64,000 nucleotides of DNA from Agrostemma githago (Eukaryota; Streptophyta; Magnoliopsida; Caryophyllales; Caryophyllaceae): the NCBI GenBank assembly GCA_958450325.1, contig OY288256.1, positions 48,626,953 through 48,690,952 on the forward strand. The letters are read 5' to 3'. Below the pieces are notes generated by a model, which had not been told where the DNA came from, made no database searches, and was given only the letters and a program-made list of their open reading frames with translations. The translations under genes were made by a program, and so were the position numbers. Shown one piece after another: positions 35,065-46,724 of this stretch; the stretch's first letter is position 1; each line of letters begins with the position of its first letter.

Positions 35065-36684
35065 TCACCTAACAGGGAAACTAGCTGACGCACCACTACC
35101 ATTGTCACCGAAGGGGTCTCTAGGATCTGGGCGTCGGGGAATGGGGCCGGAGTTACAGTTATACTGCTGCATGCTCCTAAGGCGTTGTAGCTCTTCCAGA
35201 ATTTGCAGGTTAATGGACTTCTGCATCTTCATCCTCTCATCCTGCATCTTCATCCTCTCATCCTGCTCCTTCATCTTCTCAGCCATAGCCGCCCGTTGCG
35301 CCCTTTCCTCCCGTAGTTCCTACCTTATCTCAGCCATTTCGGATGGCACACACTCCGTCGAGGTCGCATGGCCCCCCCGAACATTGGGTGGTGTCCAGTA
35401 TAGGGAATGCACGTTCCCCGTACCGTACACCGCTCCCTTGCGGTATTCCTCCACGACTCTGAACCAAATATTGCTCGGGTCCACACCTTCATTCTCGGGC
35501 GCTCTAGTGGCCTCCATGTACGAGCTCTACAAGAAATTGGAGTCATGATTAGGTGGGTTTTGTGAAGAAAAAAAAGTAACGAAGTCTTATGTTTGAAACT
35601 TACCCAAATGTCGGTGTCCTTCTGCGTAGCGAATGATCGACCGGTGGTGTCGTCCCCCTTAGTCTTCGTGGCGAGAAATAGCTGGGCAGGCGGAGGCAAT
35701 TCCCCGGTTCGCTTCTTCAACTGTTGACATTACATGTAGATTTCTCATTTATATTTATAATGAAAACATTAAATAAGAATCCAAAATAAAAATCAAAGGT
35801 AAGTAAATACTAACATTCACAGCCCGCTGGTGCATCGACTGCGACCCACCGTAGTGGGTGCGCTCCGTCTCCACCACGGGGTCCCCTCCCCGCCTCTTGT
35901 TCTTTTTCGCCTGGACGGATCTTTTAAGGAACTTCGGGTCGGAGCGGGCTGTTTTGAACTGTTGGATGGCGTCACCTACAATTTATACACTTTGAGATCA
36001 ATAAGCATTTTGAAGATATATACAACTTTCTATTCAAGTACTAACACTAATTGAGTAATCGAACCTTTAAGGAATTTCTGTGCCTTTTCATCGTTCGCCA
36101 ACTTATACATCATGTCTTTGTGTCTTTCCTTTGCGACATCCACGTATCTGTCTCTCACAGCCACCTCGAGACCCTCGTTGTAAAAGTGTTTTAACTGCAA
36201 GATCGTTTGTTGTCATTGTATTAGTAATCCGTAAACAGTAACAGATAATTAATAAAAATCAGAAATTGGTGTACCTTGAAGTTGGCAAACCACTTCTCCC
36301 ATTGGCACAGAGGCACCTTGGTCCAACTCATGCAGTAAGTAGTCAATTCATTCATGAAACTGTCCTTGACACCAGTCACCACCGTACGAGTACGAAACCT
36401 ATACCAAAGAGTGAAATAAGATGATGTCTCACAAGAAAAGGAAATATAACGTCTCACCATGTGTTCTCCGGGCTAATAATTAGGCGCCCTTCGTCTGTAT
36501 ATTTAAGCCCTGGATCCTGTTGCGGTTGTTCTGGTTGCTCATCATTGTTCACCTCCTCCTCGTTCTCCTCTTGGTGATCCTCCTCCCGCCTGTTCTCTTG
36601 TTGGTCCTCCTGCTGTTGCTGCTCCCTGTTGCTGCTCGAACTACCATACCGCAACCTGTTGTCCAACGTCATATCTGCAGACAT
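35065..36684 (-). pseudogene. TNPA-like / Ptta-En-Spm plant transposase gene of the CACTA element
   Basis: Multi-exon minus-strand gene. Exon 1 (36684-~36460) is Q/E/N-rich (REQQQQEDQQENRREEDHQ). Later exons: ~36400-36275 (VPLCQWEKWFANFK), ~36195-36065 (RDRYVDVAKERHKDMMYKLAND), ~35977-35818 (SVQAKKNKRRGG), ~35722-35605 (LPPPAQLFLATKTKG) and ~35530-35065. This order matches the plant transposase Ptta/En/Spm family. The last exon ends in a coiled coil with repeats of KMQDERM. A TAG at 35322-35320 lies where the frame otherwise continues (EIR, stop, ELREERAQRAAM), consistent with CAG to TAG. Its product would bind the subterminal repeats. Confidence 0.7.
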
Positions 36685-36794
36685 ATAATAGTAGAAAGTT
36701 AGAAATTGACATCATAATATTGAAATAATTTGCCCAAAATATGTAATGCAGATTACTATGTCGAAATAATATAACTTACTAAAACTATACCCTA

Positions 36795-38182
36795 CTAAAA
36801 ATCATTGTCACTATCATTGTCATCTTCCACTTGCCTACTCGAACCAACCACATCCTCTTCCTCGTAATCATCTTCCTCCTCCTCGTCATTGACCTCTAAA
36901 TCATTGGTGTCTTCCTCCTTCTCGACCATATCACTAGAAGCACCTTCCTCCTCCTCACCACCTTCATCGTCTTCAAAATCATCCCCCACATCCACCTCAT
37001 TGTTGTCATCATCATCAATTGCGAAAAGATTCTCATCAACTAGAGACAATGTTGTACCACTAGAAATGACATCCTCTTGGAAGAGGTCAGAGTCATAGTG
37101 CCCCCGTGGCTTAGTTTTGAACACCGCCCACCACTGGTTTACAGTTCTGTCGTTCTTTGTGGTTGGATAAGGCGCAAAGTACACTTGGTGTGCTTGATGT
37201 GCAAGTATAAACAGATCGTACTTGGAGTATTTTTTGGTATGATTAACTTCAACTAGTTTGTACCTTTCATGTACTCTAGTACCTTGCACACCTACAGTTA
37301 GATACGGATCGTACTTGCATATAATTTTTGAAGTCTAGAGGAGATGGGAAAGTAGGTAAGTCGACTAAGTGGTATAGGTTTTTTATGCCTCGCAACACTC
37401 TTTCCCTTCCTACCCCTCAAAACAATATTCCCATCTACACTTTTGTATCTACCCTTCCCACATATCTTACATTCCTCAAGCACGACATCGTCCTTCCAAA
37501 AAAGTATACATCCATCGGGACAAGCATCGATCTTTTGATGCGGAAGTTCAAGACCTTTAACTATTTTTTTGGTATTGTAGAATGTTTTGGTCATAATGTT
37601 GTCTTTTGGGATGAGTTTCTCAATCAACGCAGCGACACCGTCTACGCACCGAAAAGGTAGGTTATACTCACATTTAAGGGTCACTACCATAGACGCGACT
37701 TCTAACAATGTCACATCACACCCTCCATATAATGGCTTCTCCGCAGCCTCTAACATATCAAAAAAAGCTTTCTCTCGTGGGTTCGGCTCTTGTGGGGTTG
37801 GTTGGTCATTGTCGTTAGTGTACATGCTCTCATCATTAAACAAATTGCACTCAACCACATCAACAATCATTCCTCTCACCCCGCTCTCATTCTGATCCAC
37901 CTCAGATTCCTCAACAGCAGACGTCTCACCATGACAAATCCAATAATAATAATTAGGGCTAAACCCATTTGAGATAATATGTTCCTTAATCAAAATACTA
38001 TCCAAGAATTTGAGGTTCTTACATTTCACACAAGGACACCTAAATCTACCCTCTGACGCGTATTCGGGATGGGTTTTAGCGAACTCAAGAAAACTACTAA
38101 CACCCTCTAAAAATTCCTTTGTGGGACGCTGTCTCTTGTCCAATCTTTCCCCATACATCCATTTTCGTTCCTGTCTCTTCAT
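36795..38182 (-). pseudogene. TNP2-type CACTA transposase, catalytic region deleted
   Basis: The N-terminal part (from ~38182: MKRQERKWMYGERL...) carries a transposase-associated domain with CPCVKCKNLKF (Cys pairs) and KEHIISNGFSPNYYYWICHGE. The start of the TNP2 domain (YFPISSRLQKLYAS) is followed directly, near 37310, by C-terminal DUF4216-like sequence (VHERYKLVEVN...YDLFILAHQ...QVYFAPYP) and an acidic tail. The transposase core between them is missing. A stop at 37298 separates the two parts. Confidence 0.75.
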
Positions 38183-38712
38183 TTTTTTATCTAAAAAAAT
38201 TGAGACAATAACCACATACAAATTATTTCCTCTAAAGTAATTTACTAATATATAACATAGTACTATTTGCACTCAATCAGTCCATAATTACATCACTAAA
38301 TCGGCATAATTGTATTTCAATTCCAATTTCCTAACACATCAAAACAACCCAATTCCAACTACGTAACCACAAACCCTAATTTTATACTAACAATCTACCT
38401 ATTTAAAATTGGGGAACCTATTGGGCGATTAACATTTTAACTACACTAAATATTCCAACAACTAAAAAATTATCCAACCCAATAACTAATTTATTTAAAT
38501 CTATAAAAGCAGAAACTAACAAATAATTGAAACTAAATATAGATAGATAAACATACCTTAAGGAAATAAGAGAATTGAAGAAGGAATGAAGAGGAATGGA
38601 GGAGGGGCGAGTTTTAGAGAGAAGGGAGAGGGGTTTTAGAGAGAGGGAGTGAAAAGAGATAATGGCTCGGAGGAGGGGGGTGTTCGTTTATTTAAAAAAA
38701 TTTACGAACCCT
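38183..38712 (-). other. CACTA upstream non-coding segment
   Basis: AT-rich 5' region of the TNP2 gene ending in a G/A-rich stretch (38590-38690). No coding frame; probably promoter and 5' UTR. Confidence 0.4.
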
Positions 38713-38970
38713 TAGCGACCGAAATCGGTCGTGCGTCCTTTTTTTAGCGACTGATTTCAGTCGCTAGGTCACAAACTTAGCGACTAAAATCGGTCGCTAG
38801 GTCTTCAATTTAGAGACTGAAATCGGTCGCGCGTCCATTATTTTAGCGACCGATTTCGGTCGCTAAGGATAATTAATTTTTTTAAATCCGTCTCCTCATC
38901 CAGCGACTAATATCGGTCGCGCGTTGTACTTTCAGCCGCTAAATAAGCGACTGAATTTCTCAGTCGCGCG
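38713..38970. repeat. CACTA subterminal repeats, right side
   Basis: About eight copies of AGCGACCGAAATCGGTCGCT-like motifs. The core here is often CCGATTTCGG or CGGTCGCGCG rather than the left side's CTGATTTCAG, so the two ends have partly diverged. Confidence 0.8.
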
Positions 38971-39007
38971 TGAATGGTAGCTATATGAAGTATTTCTTGT
39001 AGTGCAA

Positions 39008-40140
39008 ATGTACCCGATTTCTTTGCTTCGTCCAATATTCTCTTTGAAATGGACTCTTGTGTCCAGAACAACATTGTTGGGAAAGAACGAACAGGTGTGC
39101 TATTTCTGTAACACATCCTTTGCAGATATATAAACACAAAGACCCTTATAGGTCCATCAAAGCACTTGTTTCTCTCTGCTTTATTCATTTTCCACAAATC
39201 AACAGCCTCAACGAAAGCATCAAGGCAAAATTTGCACCAATTAAATGTCGATTAAAGATTTTAATATATTTAAGCTTGGGGTTACGGAACAGCTACCTTC
39301 TATAAAAATAGAGCAAAGATAAACAATGACCCCCATCCGTCTGTCTTGTTAGCCTGAATTGTAACACACTATTTGTTATCTTGGAACCTTTAAACTGTTG
39401 CTTGAACTCATCAACTAATTGATTATATTCAACGTCCTTGTCATCATATGACGCTAATACAATATCATTTGGTCCCATAGGAAGCCCGGTTGCTATGTGT
39501 ACATCCAAATTCGTATCCTGAAGTGTCCTACCTTTATATGATGACGAATCAGGGTCAAAATTGGAAACAAGCCAATGAGCAAGTTTGGCTGAGACTGCCC
39601 TTACATTTAGAGAAGTTATATCCCCAAACCCCAATTCCTTAATATCTTCAATTTGCTTCTCTGACAGATTTCTTACAAATTGAAACAAACTTTCAAGGGA
39701 CATCCTTGTGGTCAATGATGGGAGTTCATTCACTGCATGTACAACCCTCTTCCTTCTAGTTTTTGTAGGTTTTGTAGGCTTATTAACGACAGCTTTAAAT
39801 TTGAGTGAGCAAAACATATTTAAATGATATGTGTAGAGGGCATATCTCATAAGTTCAAGTTCTATGAACAAATAATTAAAACAACTAATGTACATACCTA
39901 CAACTGCATCTGACAGTAAGGGTAATTGCGATTTCGGTGTCTGAAAACTACCATCCTTAGAATCATCAGAATTGGGAGCATCATTTACTTTTACCCGTTT
40001 CTTTTCACATGCAACTATACATAAATAATAAAAAATCAATATGCATCATTTACATTGAGAGTATGGGGTTCAATATGGAGTACTGTATAAGTTTTTATAC
40101 CTTCCCTCTTTGCTCCACTTTTCTCCTGATTTGTTTTCAT
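39008..40140 (-). pseudogene. Ulp1 copy 1: N-terminal exons
   Basis: Exon 1, 40140-40101, reads MKTNQEKSGAKRE (donor GTATAA). Exon 2 is 40014-39898 (CEKKRVKVNDAPNSDDSK). Exon 3, from 39792, holds SLESLFQFVRNLSEKQIEDIKELGFGD...HWLVSNFDP...DVHIATGLPMGPND, which I recognise as the DUF1985/PMD-like N-terminal module of plant Ulp1 transposon proteins. A further exon (~39180-39008) reads WKMNKAERNKCFDGPIRVFV...RILDEAKKSGTF. The junction near 39250-39310 does not splice cleanly in my reading and may hide a lesion. A probable 5' UTR exon ends at a GTAAGT donor near 40395. Confidence 0.55.
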
Positions 40141-40499
40141 CTTTTTTGCTAACCTAATTAACGTCAAATAAAAATAAGAACAGAGACAACTGAGTACCTA
40201 ATTCGCATAAGTTGAATAATCATCGATACTTGAATAAAGACAACTGAGACCGTATTTTAACCTAGATCGAAAATCATTGCATACTGCTAGTATTATTTTG
40301 TACCAATCTTCAAAAAATCGTTTCAAAAAGCAACAATATAACACATAGTACCGCAATGTTGAAGATAATCAGAAAAGATAAGCTAGAATAAACTTACAGT
40401 ACTGGATTCGTTGAAGATAATCCAGAAGGATCTTAAGAGTCCACTTTCTTTTTTTCCTTTACTTTTGTGGCTATGAAGTAGGTCAGATACCAATTTTGA

Positions 40500-41221
40500 G
40501 TATTCATTTGTGGGCTTTAATTAAATAAACGGGCTCTTGTTAAGATACAAAGTACTATGTTCGAGTATTCGATTTATAATCCTGTTATGTTCATTGAAAA
40601 TAGGACAAATTCTAAGTATATAAGATATTATATTTTGTACATAAGTTTATTGGAAAAAAATAAGAGATAAATACTTTTAGTGTACATAATGTAGAATTTA
40701 GCGTACATAAATTAATTACTTAAAAATCAAATTCTAAGTATATAAGATATTATATGTTGTACATAAGTTTATAGTAAAACATGACTACTTTAAATGTACA
40801 TAACGTAAACTTTAGCATACATAGGGGACAGTTTAACATAATTGGCTGCCTTGATGATCTTCAAACTAGATTTATGATGCACAAAATAAGGCAAAGATCA
40901 ACTTTATCTAAACACGTAAACATTCCTTCCTCCGAACAACCTTTTAGCAATTTTGTATGCTTCTTGTGTGAAGGTTACTCTGTACAACACATATTTATAT
41001 AACAGCTGTGCATATTTCGTCCAAGGTTATCTTAGAGATGTTCCTTGTACATATTTGTATTTTGATGCGTACATAACATATCCAATACTTAGCCATTTCC
41101 ACTGGTAATCCATTGATTGCCATTTTCATATTAATAGATCTTGTCTATTACAGTAATATAACTAAGTCTCCGTACAATTAAAATAAGATCTCATATTTTT
41201 TCTTAACACTGAAATTTGTCA
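40500..41221. other. 3' flank of Ulp1 copy 2
   Basis: AT-rich, with repeated TAAGTATATAAGATATTATA...TTGTACATAAGTTTA (40612-40655, 40729-40775) and other TGTACATA motifs, as in the flanks of copies 1 and 3. No gene. Confidence 0.45.
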
Positions 41222-41480
41222 CATAGTTCTTATGCTACTTCAAAAGATCTAAGCATGTTTGACGCCTAAATTCTTCGATATCACTAAAGTATGATTGTTT
41301 CCCCCATTTCTTGTTGTCATGCAATGCCTTTATCCATTTCATAACAAAGACACCACAATCACTTCCATTGATTTGCTTCGCTACATTTTTAGCCATTTGC
41401 ACTGGAAATCTTGCCATTCTTTCGGAAATTTGTTGATAGCCAGAGTAATTTTGTAAAATGGTTGAAACATTATACATTAC
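41222..41480 (-). pseudogene. Ulp1 copy 2: last exon only
   Basis: The minus strand encodes ILQNYSGYQQISERMARFP...INGSDCGVFVMKWIKALHD...FRRQTCLDLLK, then a stop. It contains the catalytic Cys motif (SDCGVF) in an uninterrupted frame and keeps the Trp that copy 1 has lost. Upstream exons (towards higher coordinates) are missing, cut off by the LTR-element remnant at 41520. Confidence 0.72.
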
Positions 41481-41519
41481 TTAGTCATGAGTGAAAACAT
41501 TTTTAATCAATTGGAAGGG

Positions 41520-42014
41520 TGTATAGGAATCAAGAGAGTCATGAGTGATAACATGATAGAGGATACCGTAGTATTACGGTATCATGATAGAGATAGTAAA
41601 GATTAGGAATAATATATTAGAAAGATTACGGTATATTGTCATATACCGTAATCAGAATAATATCAAAATTTAGAGAATATGTTATATTATTTACCATATT
41701 AGAAGATATTGGGATATCTTCGTAGCCATATAAGTATGGCGTCATTGTAATTTTTTTGGAACAATGAATTCAATAACACATAACCTTTATTTTGTCATGG
41801 TATCAGAGCCCACGGTTAAAATGAACTGGGTTTCTTGAATTAAACTGGGCCGTTTGCCGCTGGGAGCCGCTAATTCGCACCAGTCGGGTTTGTTAAGTGG
41901 GCTCACATGTGAGGGGGGAGTGTTGAGAATTGAACTCCTAAACCCAAGTAATCACATGTGTCCCACATTGAAAGATGAGAGAAAGATGTACCACCTTATG
42001 AAGCAAGGGGTTAC
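41520..42014 (+). mobile_element. Small LTR-element remnant (TRIM/Copia-like), left part
   Basis: An LTR-like stretch 41520-41797 (TGTATAGGAATC ... TTTTGTCA) is followed by TGGTATCAGAGCC (41798-41810), the initiator-Met tRNA primer-binding site. After only ~110 bp comes GAGGGGGGAG (41911-41920) and an LTR start TGTTGAGAATTG (41921). The interior is far too short for genes, as in TRIM elements. The two LTR-like parts do not resemble each other, so the unit may be a chimera. It continues at 62168. Confidence 0.55.
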
Positions 42015-42499
42015 TCCCTTGTTGTGTGCCAAATTTGGACCGTTTTTAATCCCATTTAGACCCGTTTTTCCTCCACGTTGCGAGAATAAAGTGCGATTAT
42101 CGCCGTATTTTGGGTACTTCTCGCATTAGCGTCTCTCTTTTGCATTTTACGTGTTTTTGGTAGTTTTCTATCTATTTTGATAGGATTTTCGACCAAAAAC
42201 ATGTCTGAGATTCTATGAGTATGAAAGAGAGGGAAACCGTCCAAAAAGCAAAGCACACAACTCAAAATCCAAAGTCCAAACCCAAGAGGTGAAACCTTGA
42301 GCGAAAAGGAAAAAACTATAAGTCCATTGGGCATCTTCACCGGAGAGGTCGAACTTCAAACAAATATATCTAGAGTTCTAGACCTCGGATCGAAGAGATT
42401 ACAGTTCGAGGTGAAAGCTTATATTCTTAGCTTTCTAACGACATATCACACGCCCCAATCGGAGTTTAAACGAGAGAGTTATGGCCCTCTGAAGTCACA

Positions 42500-42790
42500 A
42501 GGCGAAATTTCACCCGATGAGAATTTGACCGGGCGAAATTTAGCCCGATGGTGTTCCTCCCCAGATTGCCATTTTGGACAAAAATTTCATAGGGTGAAAT
42601 TTCACTCTATGAGTTGACCGGGCGAAACGACCGGGCGAAATTTCGCCCACCGGGTGAAATTTCGCCCGATGGAGAAAAGCGCCAAAAATCGCAAAATGAG
42701 AAGAAAATCTCACAGGGTGAAATTTCACCCGGTGGTGTCAGCTCGTCAACAGCAGGGCAAAACTTCACCCTATGAAGACTCAATGGGCAA
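42500..42790. promoter_or_regulatory. Palindrome array in element E 5' LTR
   Basis: About eight copies of GGGYGAAATTTCRCCC and near forms (starts near 42500, 42531, 42592, 42619, 42633, 42652, 42715, 42754). The first intervals are 31 and 61 bp. The array ends ~90 bp before the TATA box. Confidence 0.6.
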
Positions 42791-42875
42791 AGTTTCATCT
42801 CAAAGGACAAAGTCTCACTAATGGGCAATGATTAGATTATGGGCTTGATGATTGTGTGACCCATTAAGGATTAGT

Positions 42876-42884
42876 GTATATAGA
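42876..42884 (+). promoter_or_regulatory. TATA box in element E 5' LTR
   Basis: GTATATAGA in the 5' LTR; TATATATATA at 60984-60993 in the 3' LTR. Confidence 0.5.
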
Positions 42885-43344
42885 TAACCTAGGGTTACAT
42901 TTCAAGGCGAGCCTCCTTAGGTTAGGGTAGTTTTAGTAGGCCTCCATTAGTAGAACAATCTAGTAGTAATTCTCTATAATTCTAGTAGTAATCTAGTAGT
43001 AGATCTACATAGTTTTCATCAACAATTCTCTAGATTTCAAGTTTGTAGAATATTATATCAAGTTTTATTTGAAGATTTGTGGGTTTATTGAAGAATTAGT
43101 GACAAGTTCTTCATTCTCTCCATCAAAGATTCAACCTTTATTTATGCAATCTTCTTATTTCTTGTAGATCTTCATAGTTGGTATATTTCTCTTCCACTCT
43201 CTAATCTCTAGTTTAGATTTAGTATAGTTTTCTCATTATTATCTAGTTTAGATCATCTTAGTATTGTTAGTTTCTCTAGATTTTATTCACGTTGTTCTAG
43301 ATTATTCTTTAGTTCATTTTGTAAAATCTTGTCCTTTCCGTAGT

Positions 43345-44949
43345 TGATGGTAAGGATTTGCCGTGAGTCCAACCGTCAATAATAAACCGACTATTCCTAG
43401 TGGGTAGCTAGGGCAAGTAGGGTCGATATCCACAGGGACGGTAGAGTAAGGTCTAGACTAGGTCCACTAAAACTAGGCTAAGTCACACGAACAAACACAA
43501 AGAAGGCTATAAAAGGAAACAATTAAGGAGGAGGAGTGAGAACTAGACTAATGAGCGAACTAAGGAATAAACTAGAAGAGCGATATCTAACTAAAACGGT
43601 GAACTCAAATATGGAAAGAAGTGGGGTAGGTCGGGTTCATAGAGGTAGAAGGATAATTGGGGTGATCAAGGGTATGGATGTCTCCTAGTGTCTAGAGTCG
43701 GTCCGGGCTTTCGCAACTTAAACCGATGTCAAGGTGGGTCCGGGCTCTCGCAACTTAGACCCTAATCTGTGCTCTCGCAACTACGATTATTCTCAACATT
43801 CCCACATCATAGGCAAACAATGGATTCATGAACACATGCACAAGGAGCATTGGCCACTACTACTCATACAAGCATAACAACAAACACATGGAGTGCTCAC
43901 AATGTGACTAGCAACAAAGATTCACCCTTTCCCCTTAATCAACCCTAATTATCCATAATCTACCCCTAATCCCCCTACTAACCCCACAAGAAGACTACTC
44001 ACTCATGATGAAAGGAAGAATAACAATCAAAGGATAAACTAAGACAAACATCCAAACATCCATAATGACAAATCCAAACAAGAACAATAACAATAACACT
44101 AAGAAAAGATTCAAACTTGTATAAATAACAAAGAACAAGGATGAGAAAGGATTATACCAACACTAGATGAAGAAAAGGAACAATCTTGCATTAATGAGAA
44201 ACCCAAATACAATCCCAAGGTTGTCAAGCTTGAGACAATCTCCAAGAATCCCTTAATACAAGCACTAATTACAAAGGATTAACTAAAGATTAACTAAAAT
44301 TAAGAGAAGATTAAAGCTAATGAGTGAGAATCAATCTAGGGTTTTTGAGGCTTAAACTAGTCTAGGGTATGATAAGTCTTTGTCTTCTTACAAGAGAAGG
44401 GTATATAAAGGGTTTAAGAATGAAAGGAATCGAAAGGAAATGAACACGGGCTGAACTGGGACAATCCCGATCGGGAAAGGAAATCCCGATCGGGAAAGTG
44501 GAGAATCCCGATCGGGATTTTATGTTCCCGATCGGGAACACCCCACAGTAGTCGCTCCTTGCTCTCCTCTTTATTCCCGATCGGGATGAGGCCATACCCG
44601 ATCGGGAATAGTCTTGTAGGCCTCCAATATGAACTTTTCGGTCCCTCCTTGGTTCTCATGGCCTTCTCATCGATTCTCGGGACTCGGGATCGGGTCTCGG
44701 AGGCTCGGGATTGGGTCCCAAGGTCTCGGGGTCGATTCCAAGGCATCGGGTCATCGTTCCTTAGCTTCGTTGGCTCCAAAATGTGTATGTATAGAGTCGG
44801 AATCACTCCAACTCTTCATGAACGGTCTCGGGAACCTGAAACGAGCTAAAGGAAACATAAGAAGCCCATAAACCGCTCCAAAGGAGCGGTTCCACAAGGA
44901 AAATGGGACCAAAACACTACAGAATAGGCACTACAAATGACAATTATCA
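43345..44949 (-). repeat. 3' LTR of element D
   Basis: 1605 bp; plus-strand ends TGATGGTAAGG ... CAATTATCA. A TATA box (TATATAA on the plus strand at 44402-44408, read TTATATA on the minus strand) lies beside the palindrome array at 44465-44607. Confidence 0.95.
44465..44607. promoter_or_regulatory. Palindrome array in element D 3' LTR
   Basis: Six copies of TCCCGATCGGGA (the last with A as first base) starting at 44465, 44484, 44506, 44526, 44575 and 44596. Intervals are 19, 22, 20, 49 and 21 bp. They lie ~55-200 bp upstream of the minus-strand TATA box. The identical array in the 5' LTR starts at 52171. Confidence 0.7.
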
Positions 44950-44963
44950 ACTCCCCCACACTT
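44950..44963 (-). other. Polypurine tract of element D
   Basis: AAGTGTGGGGGAGT on the minus strand, adjoining the 3' LTR. Confidence 0.85.
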
Positions 44964-46708
44964 AACCCTTACTCGCCCTCGAGTAAGCACATACTAACTA
45001 CTAAACTAACCGAGCGGGTATTAGCGCACCCTACGCCCCTTCAACTCACGCGAGTGCACTTAGAGGACAAGTGCACTCCGCAAGGCAAGTTGGGTCTTGC
45101 GACAAAACTGTGGATGCAACCGGACACAAAACACATAAACAAACAAACACACACACAAACACATAATCGGTTGCACCCAAAACAAAACAAATACCGCTTC
45201 CCTCTAAAAGCGGTGAATGAAACACCGGTTTAGGATTCGAGGTAAGCGACAACGTTCCCAAGCTAGCAATACAAACCAAGGTGGACTAAACCCTAATAGT
45301 ATGACGACAAAGCAATAAAAACGTTGGTAACTTACCTAGGTCCTCCTAACTTTCTAAAAACTTACTACGGGACAATCGGCGGAGATGGAAAGTGATGAAC
45401 CACGGTGTTAGTCGACACTGTAGGTAAGTGAGACCCCGCCCCCTTTAGCGTGAGCCGAGAGGGTCTTCCCATGGCTAAAACCGCCTAACTAGTCCAAGTA
45501 AAAAGGTGAAAATATGCAAAATGAGGGAAGACCGACTAATGCCGCTATCATCCTTCCTCGGGACTCGGTCCTTTGGTAGGCTCTTCACGGCAAAAGTCGG
45601 AAAAAGGCTTATTTTGAGAGGTAGGAGTTATTTTTGTGAGACGGGTTTTCTTTTGGCATTTTCTCTTTTCTTTTGCATTTTTGCTTTGTTTTGCCATGCC
45701 ATTTCTTTTTCTTCTTTTCTATTTTCTTTTTTTTTTTTTTTTTGCTTTTGTGCCTTTTCTTTTTCTTCATTCTTTTCTTTCTTTCATTTTTCTTTCTTTT
45801 CTTTTCTTTGCCCTTTTTTGGCAAGATTTGGCTTTTTGGCATTTCTTGAAAAATAAGAAAGAGAGATTTCAACACTTTGCAATTTTATTGTATGGATATG
45901 TGTAAAAGGTAGAAAAATGGGAGAGTTGGGGAGCGTCCTTCCCTTCAAACCCACAAAAAGTGGATAACTTGGACTAATCAAACGATCCTAAACACGGTCA
46001 CCTAGGGGACGAAACTCGGTAACCAAGGCCTATTCACACCGTGGGTGGTCATAATGGTCAAAGGTGCAAATCCCGTAGTAAATCCCTAGTAAGAAAGGTG
46101 GACTCAAGGTAAAGGACCAACGAAATCATTGATTTAGGGTCATTCTACTAGGCTAAAGTCCAAGACTCGATTTATACAACTAGGAAGGGAAAGTAGACAC
46201 TCATACACTAGCCTCTAAACCGGGTTTTCGAAAACCGTTTACACACAAGACACAAATACCACAAAACAAAGACTCAACAAGAAAGAAAGAAAGAAAGAAA
46301 GAAGAAGGAAACAACAAACAAAACAAAACAACACAAACACATAATCAACATAAACACCTCCCCGATTTCCAAACAAGTCTCCAAATCAACCACAACTTTA
46401 CAAGGCTCCGCCCGAGCACACAACATCACAATCTCCTCCAAAACTCCGCAAGAGATAAAGAAGAAAAAGGGATAGAGGTTACCGAGATTCTTGCAAGCTC
46501 TCCAAAGTTGGCGGCGATTAGGCAACCTAAAAGAGAAAAGGGAGGCAAAGCACACGCACAAAACAAATATACTACACAGAGACCCAAAAGTAAAACATAC
46601 AAAAGGAAAAATCTTTTTGGATTTTGTGAAAAATTTTCAAATTTTTAGGATTTTTTTCAAGATTTTTCGATAAAATAAGAAAATAAAACAAGCTACGATA
46701 GAATATCG

Positions 46709-46724
46709 CTCCCCCACACTTAAA
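46709..46724 (-). other. Second, internal polypurine tract of element D
   Basis: The minus strand reads TTTAAGTGTGGGGGAG, ~1.76 kb from the primary tract, preceded by GAGGACATTGCTCG. Confidence 0.6.

Larger units (their letters stand above)
34476..39004 (-). mobile_element. CACTA (En/Spm) transposon, deleted, TSD CAA
   Basis: 4529 bp with ends CACTACAAGA ... TCTTGTAGTG and a 3-bp duplication CAA (34473-34475, 39005-39007). Subterminal arrays of AGCGACTGATTTCAGTCGCT occupy 34500-34815 and 38713-38970. Two minus-strand genes lie inside: a TNP2-type transposase missing its catalytic centre and a TNPA-like (Ptta/En/Spm) gene with one stop. It is a non-autonomous deletion derivative. Confidence 0.93.
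25200..40140 (-). pseudogene. Ulp1-type cysteine protease gene, copy 1 (transposon-associated, multi-exon, interrupted)
   Basis: A large minus-strand gene reconstructed from GT-AG-bounded exons. The start exon is ATG 40140 to 40101; further pieces lie at 40014-39898, 39792-~39310, ~39180-39008 + 34475-34125, 33470-32657, 32377-~32198, ~28385-28216, ~28131-27975, ~27330-27150, ~27024-26880, ~26780-26690, ~26602-26533, ~26470-26361 and 25713-25200. It ends in a Ulp1/SENP-like catalytic region. A Mutator-type MITE, a hAT element and a CACTA element interrupt it. It carries at least one frameshift and a stop near the end, so it is probably dead. A Ulp1 domain in an intron-rich, repeat-associated gene with a DUF1985-like N-terminus is typical of plant DNA transposons (for example Ulp1-bearing Mutator-like elements). 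No transposase of its own was found. Exon borders marked ~ are approximate. Confidence 0.6.
42020..43344 (+). repeat. 5' LTR of element E, first part
   Basis: Begins TGTTGTGTGCC. A palindrome array is at 42500-42790 and a TATA box near 42877. It stops at GTAGT (43340-43344), the left TSD of element D; the rest resumes at 52661. Confidence 0.9.

Noticed and set aside
36454..37289. Acidic/Gln-rich host nuclear proteins
   Set aside because: They lie between CACTA ends with subterminal repeats and are parts of TNPA-like and TNP2-like genes.
25200..40140. A host SUMO protease gene
   Set aside because: Three copies within 40 kb, repeat-filled introns and a DUF1985-like N-terminus favour a transposon-carried Ulp1 gene; this remains an inference because no transposase or matching ends were found.
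41921..42014. Cassandra-type TRIM (5S rRNA-containing LTR)
   Set aside because: The LTR opening is similar in style, but I see no 5S rRNA promoter motif in the visible LTR parts.
44362..44849. Ser/Arg/Gly/Asp-rich frames in D and C LTRs (also 12056-12554, 15147-15661, 52068-52577)
   Set aside because: Shadows of the TCCCGATCGGGA-type arrays; present on both strands in several frames and without start-site or domain support.
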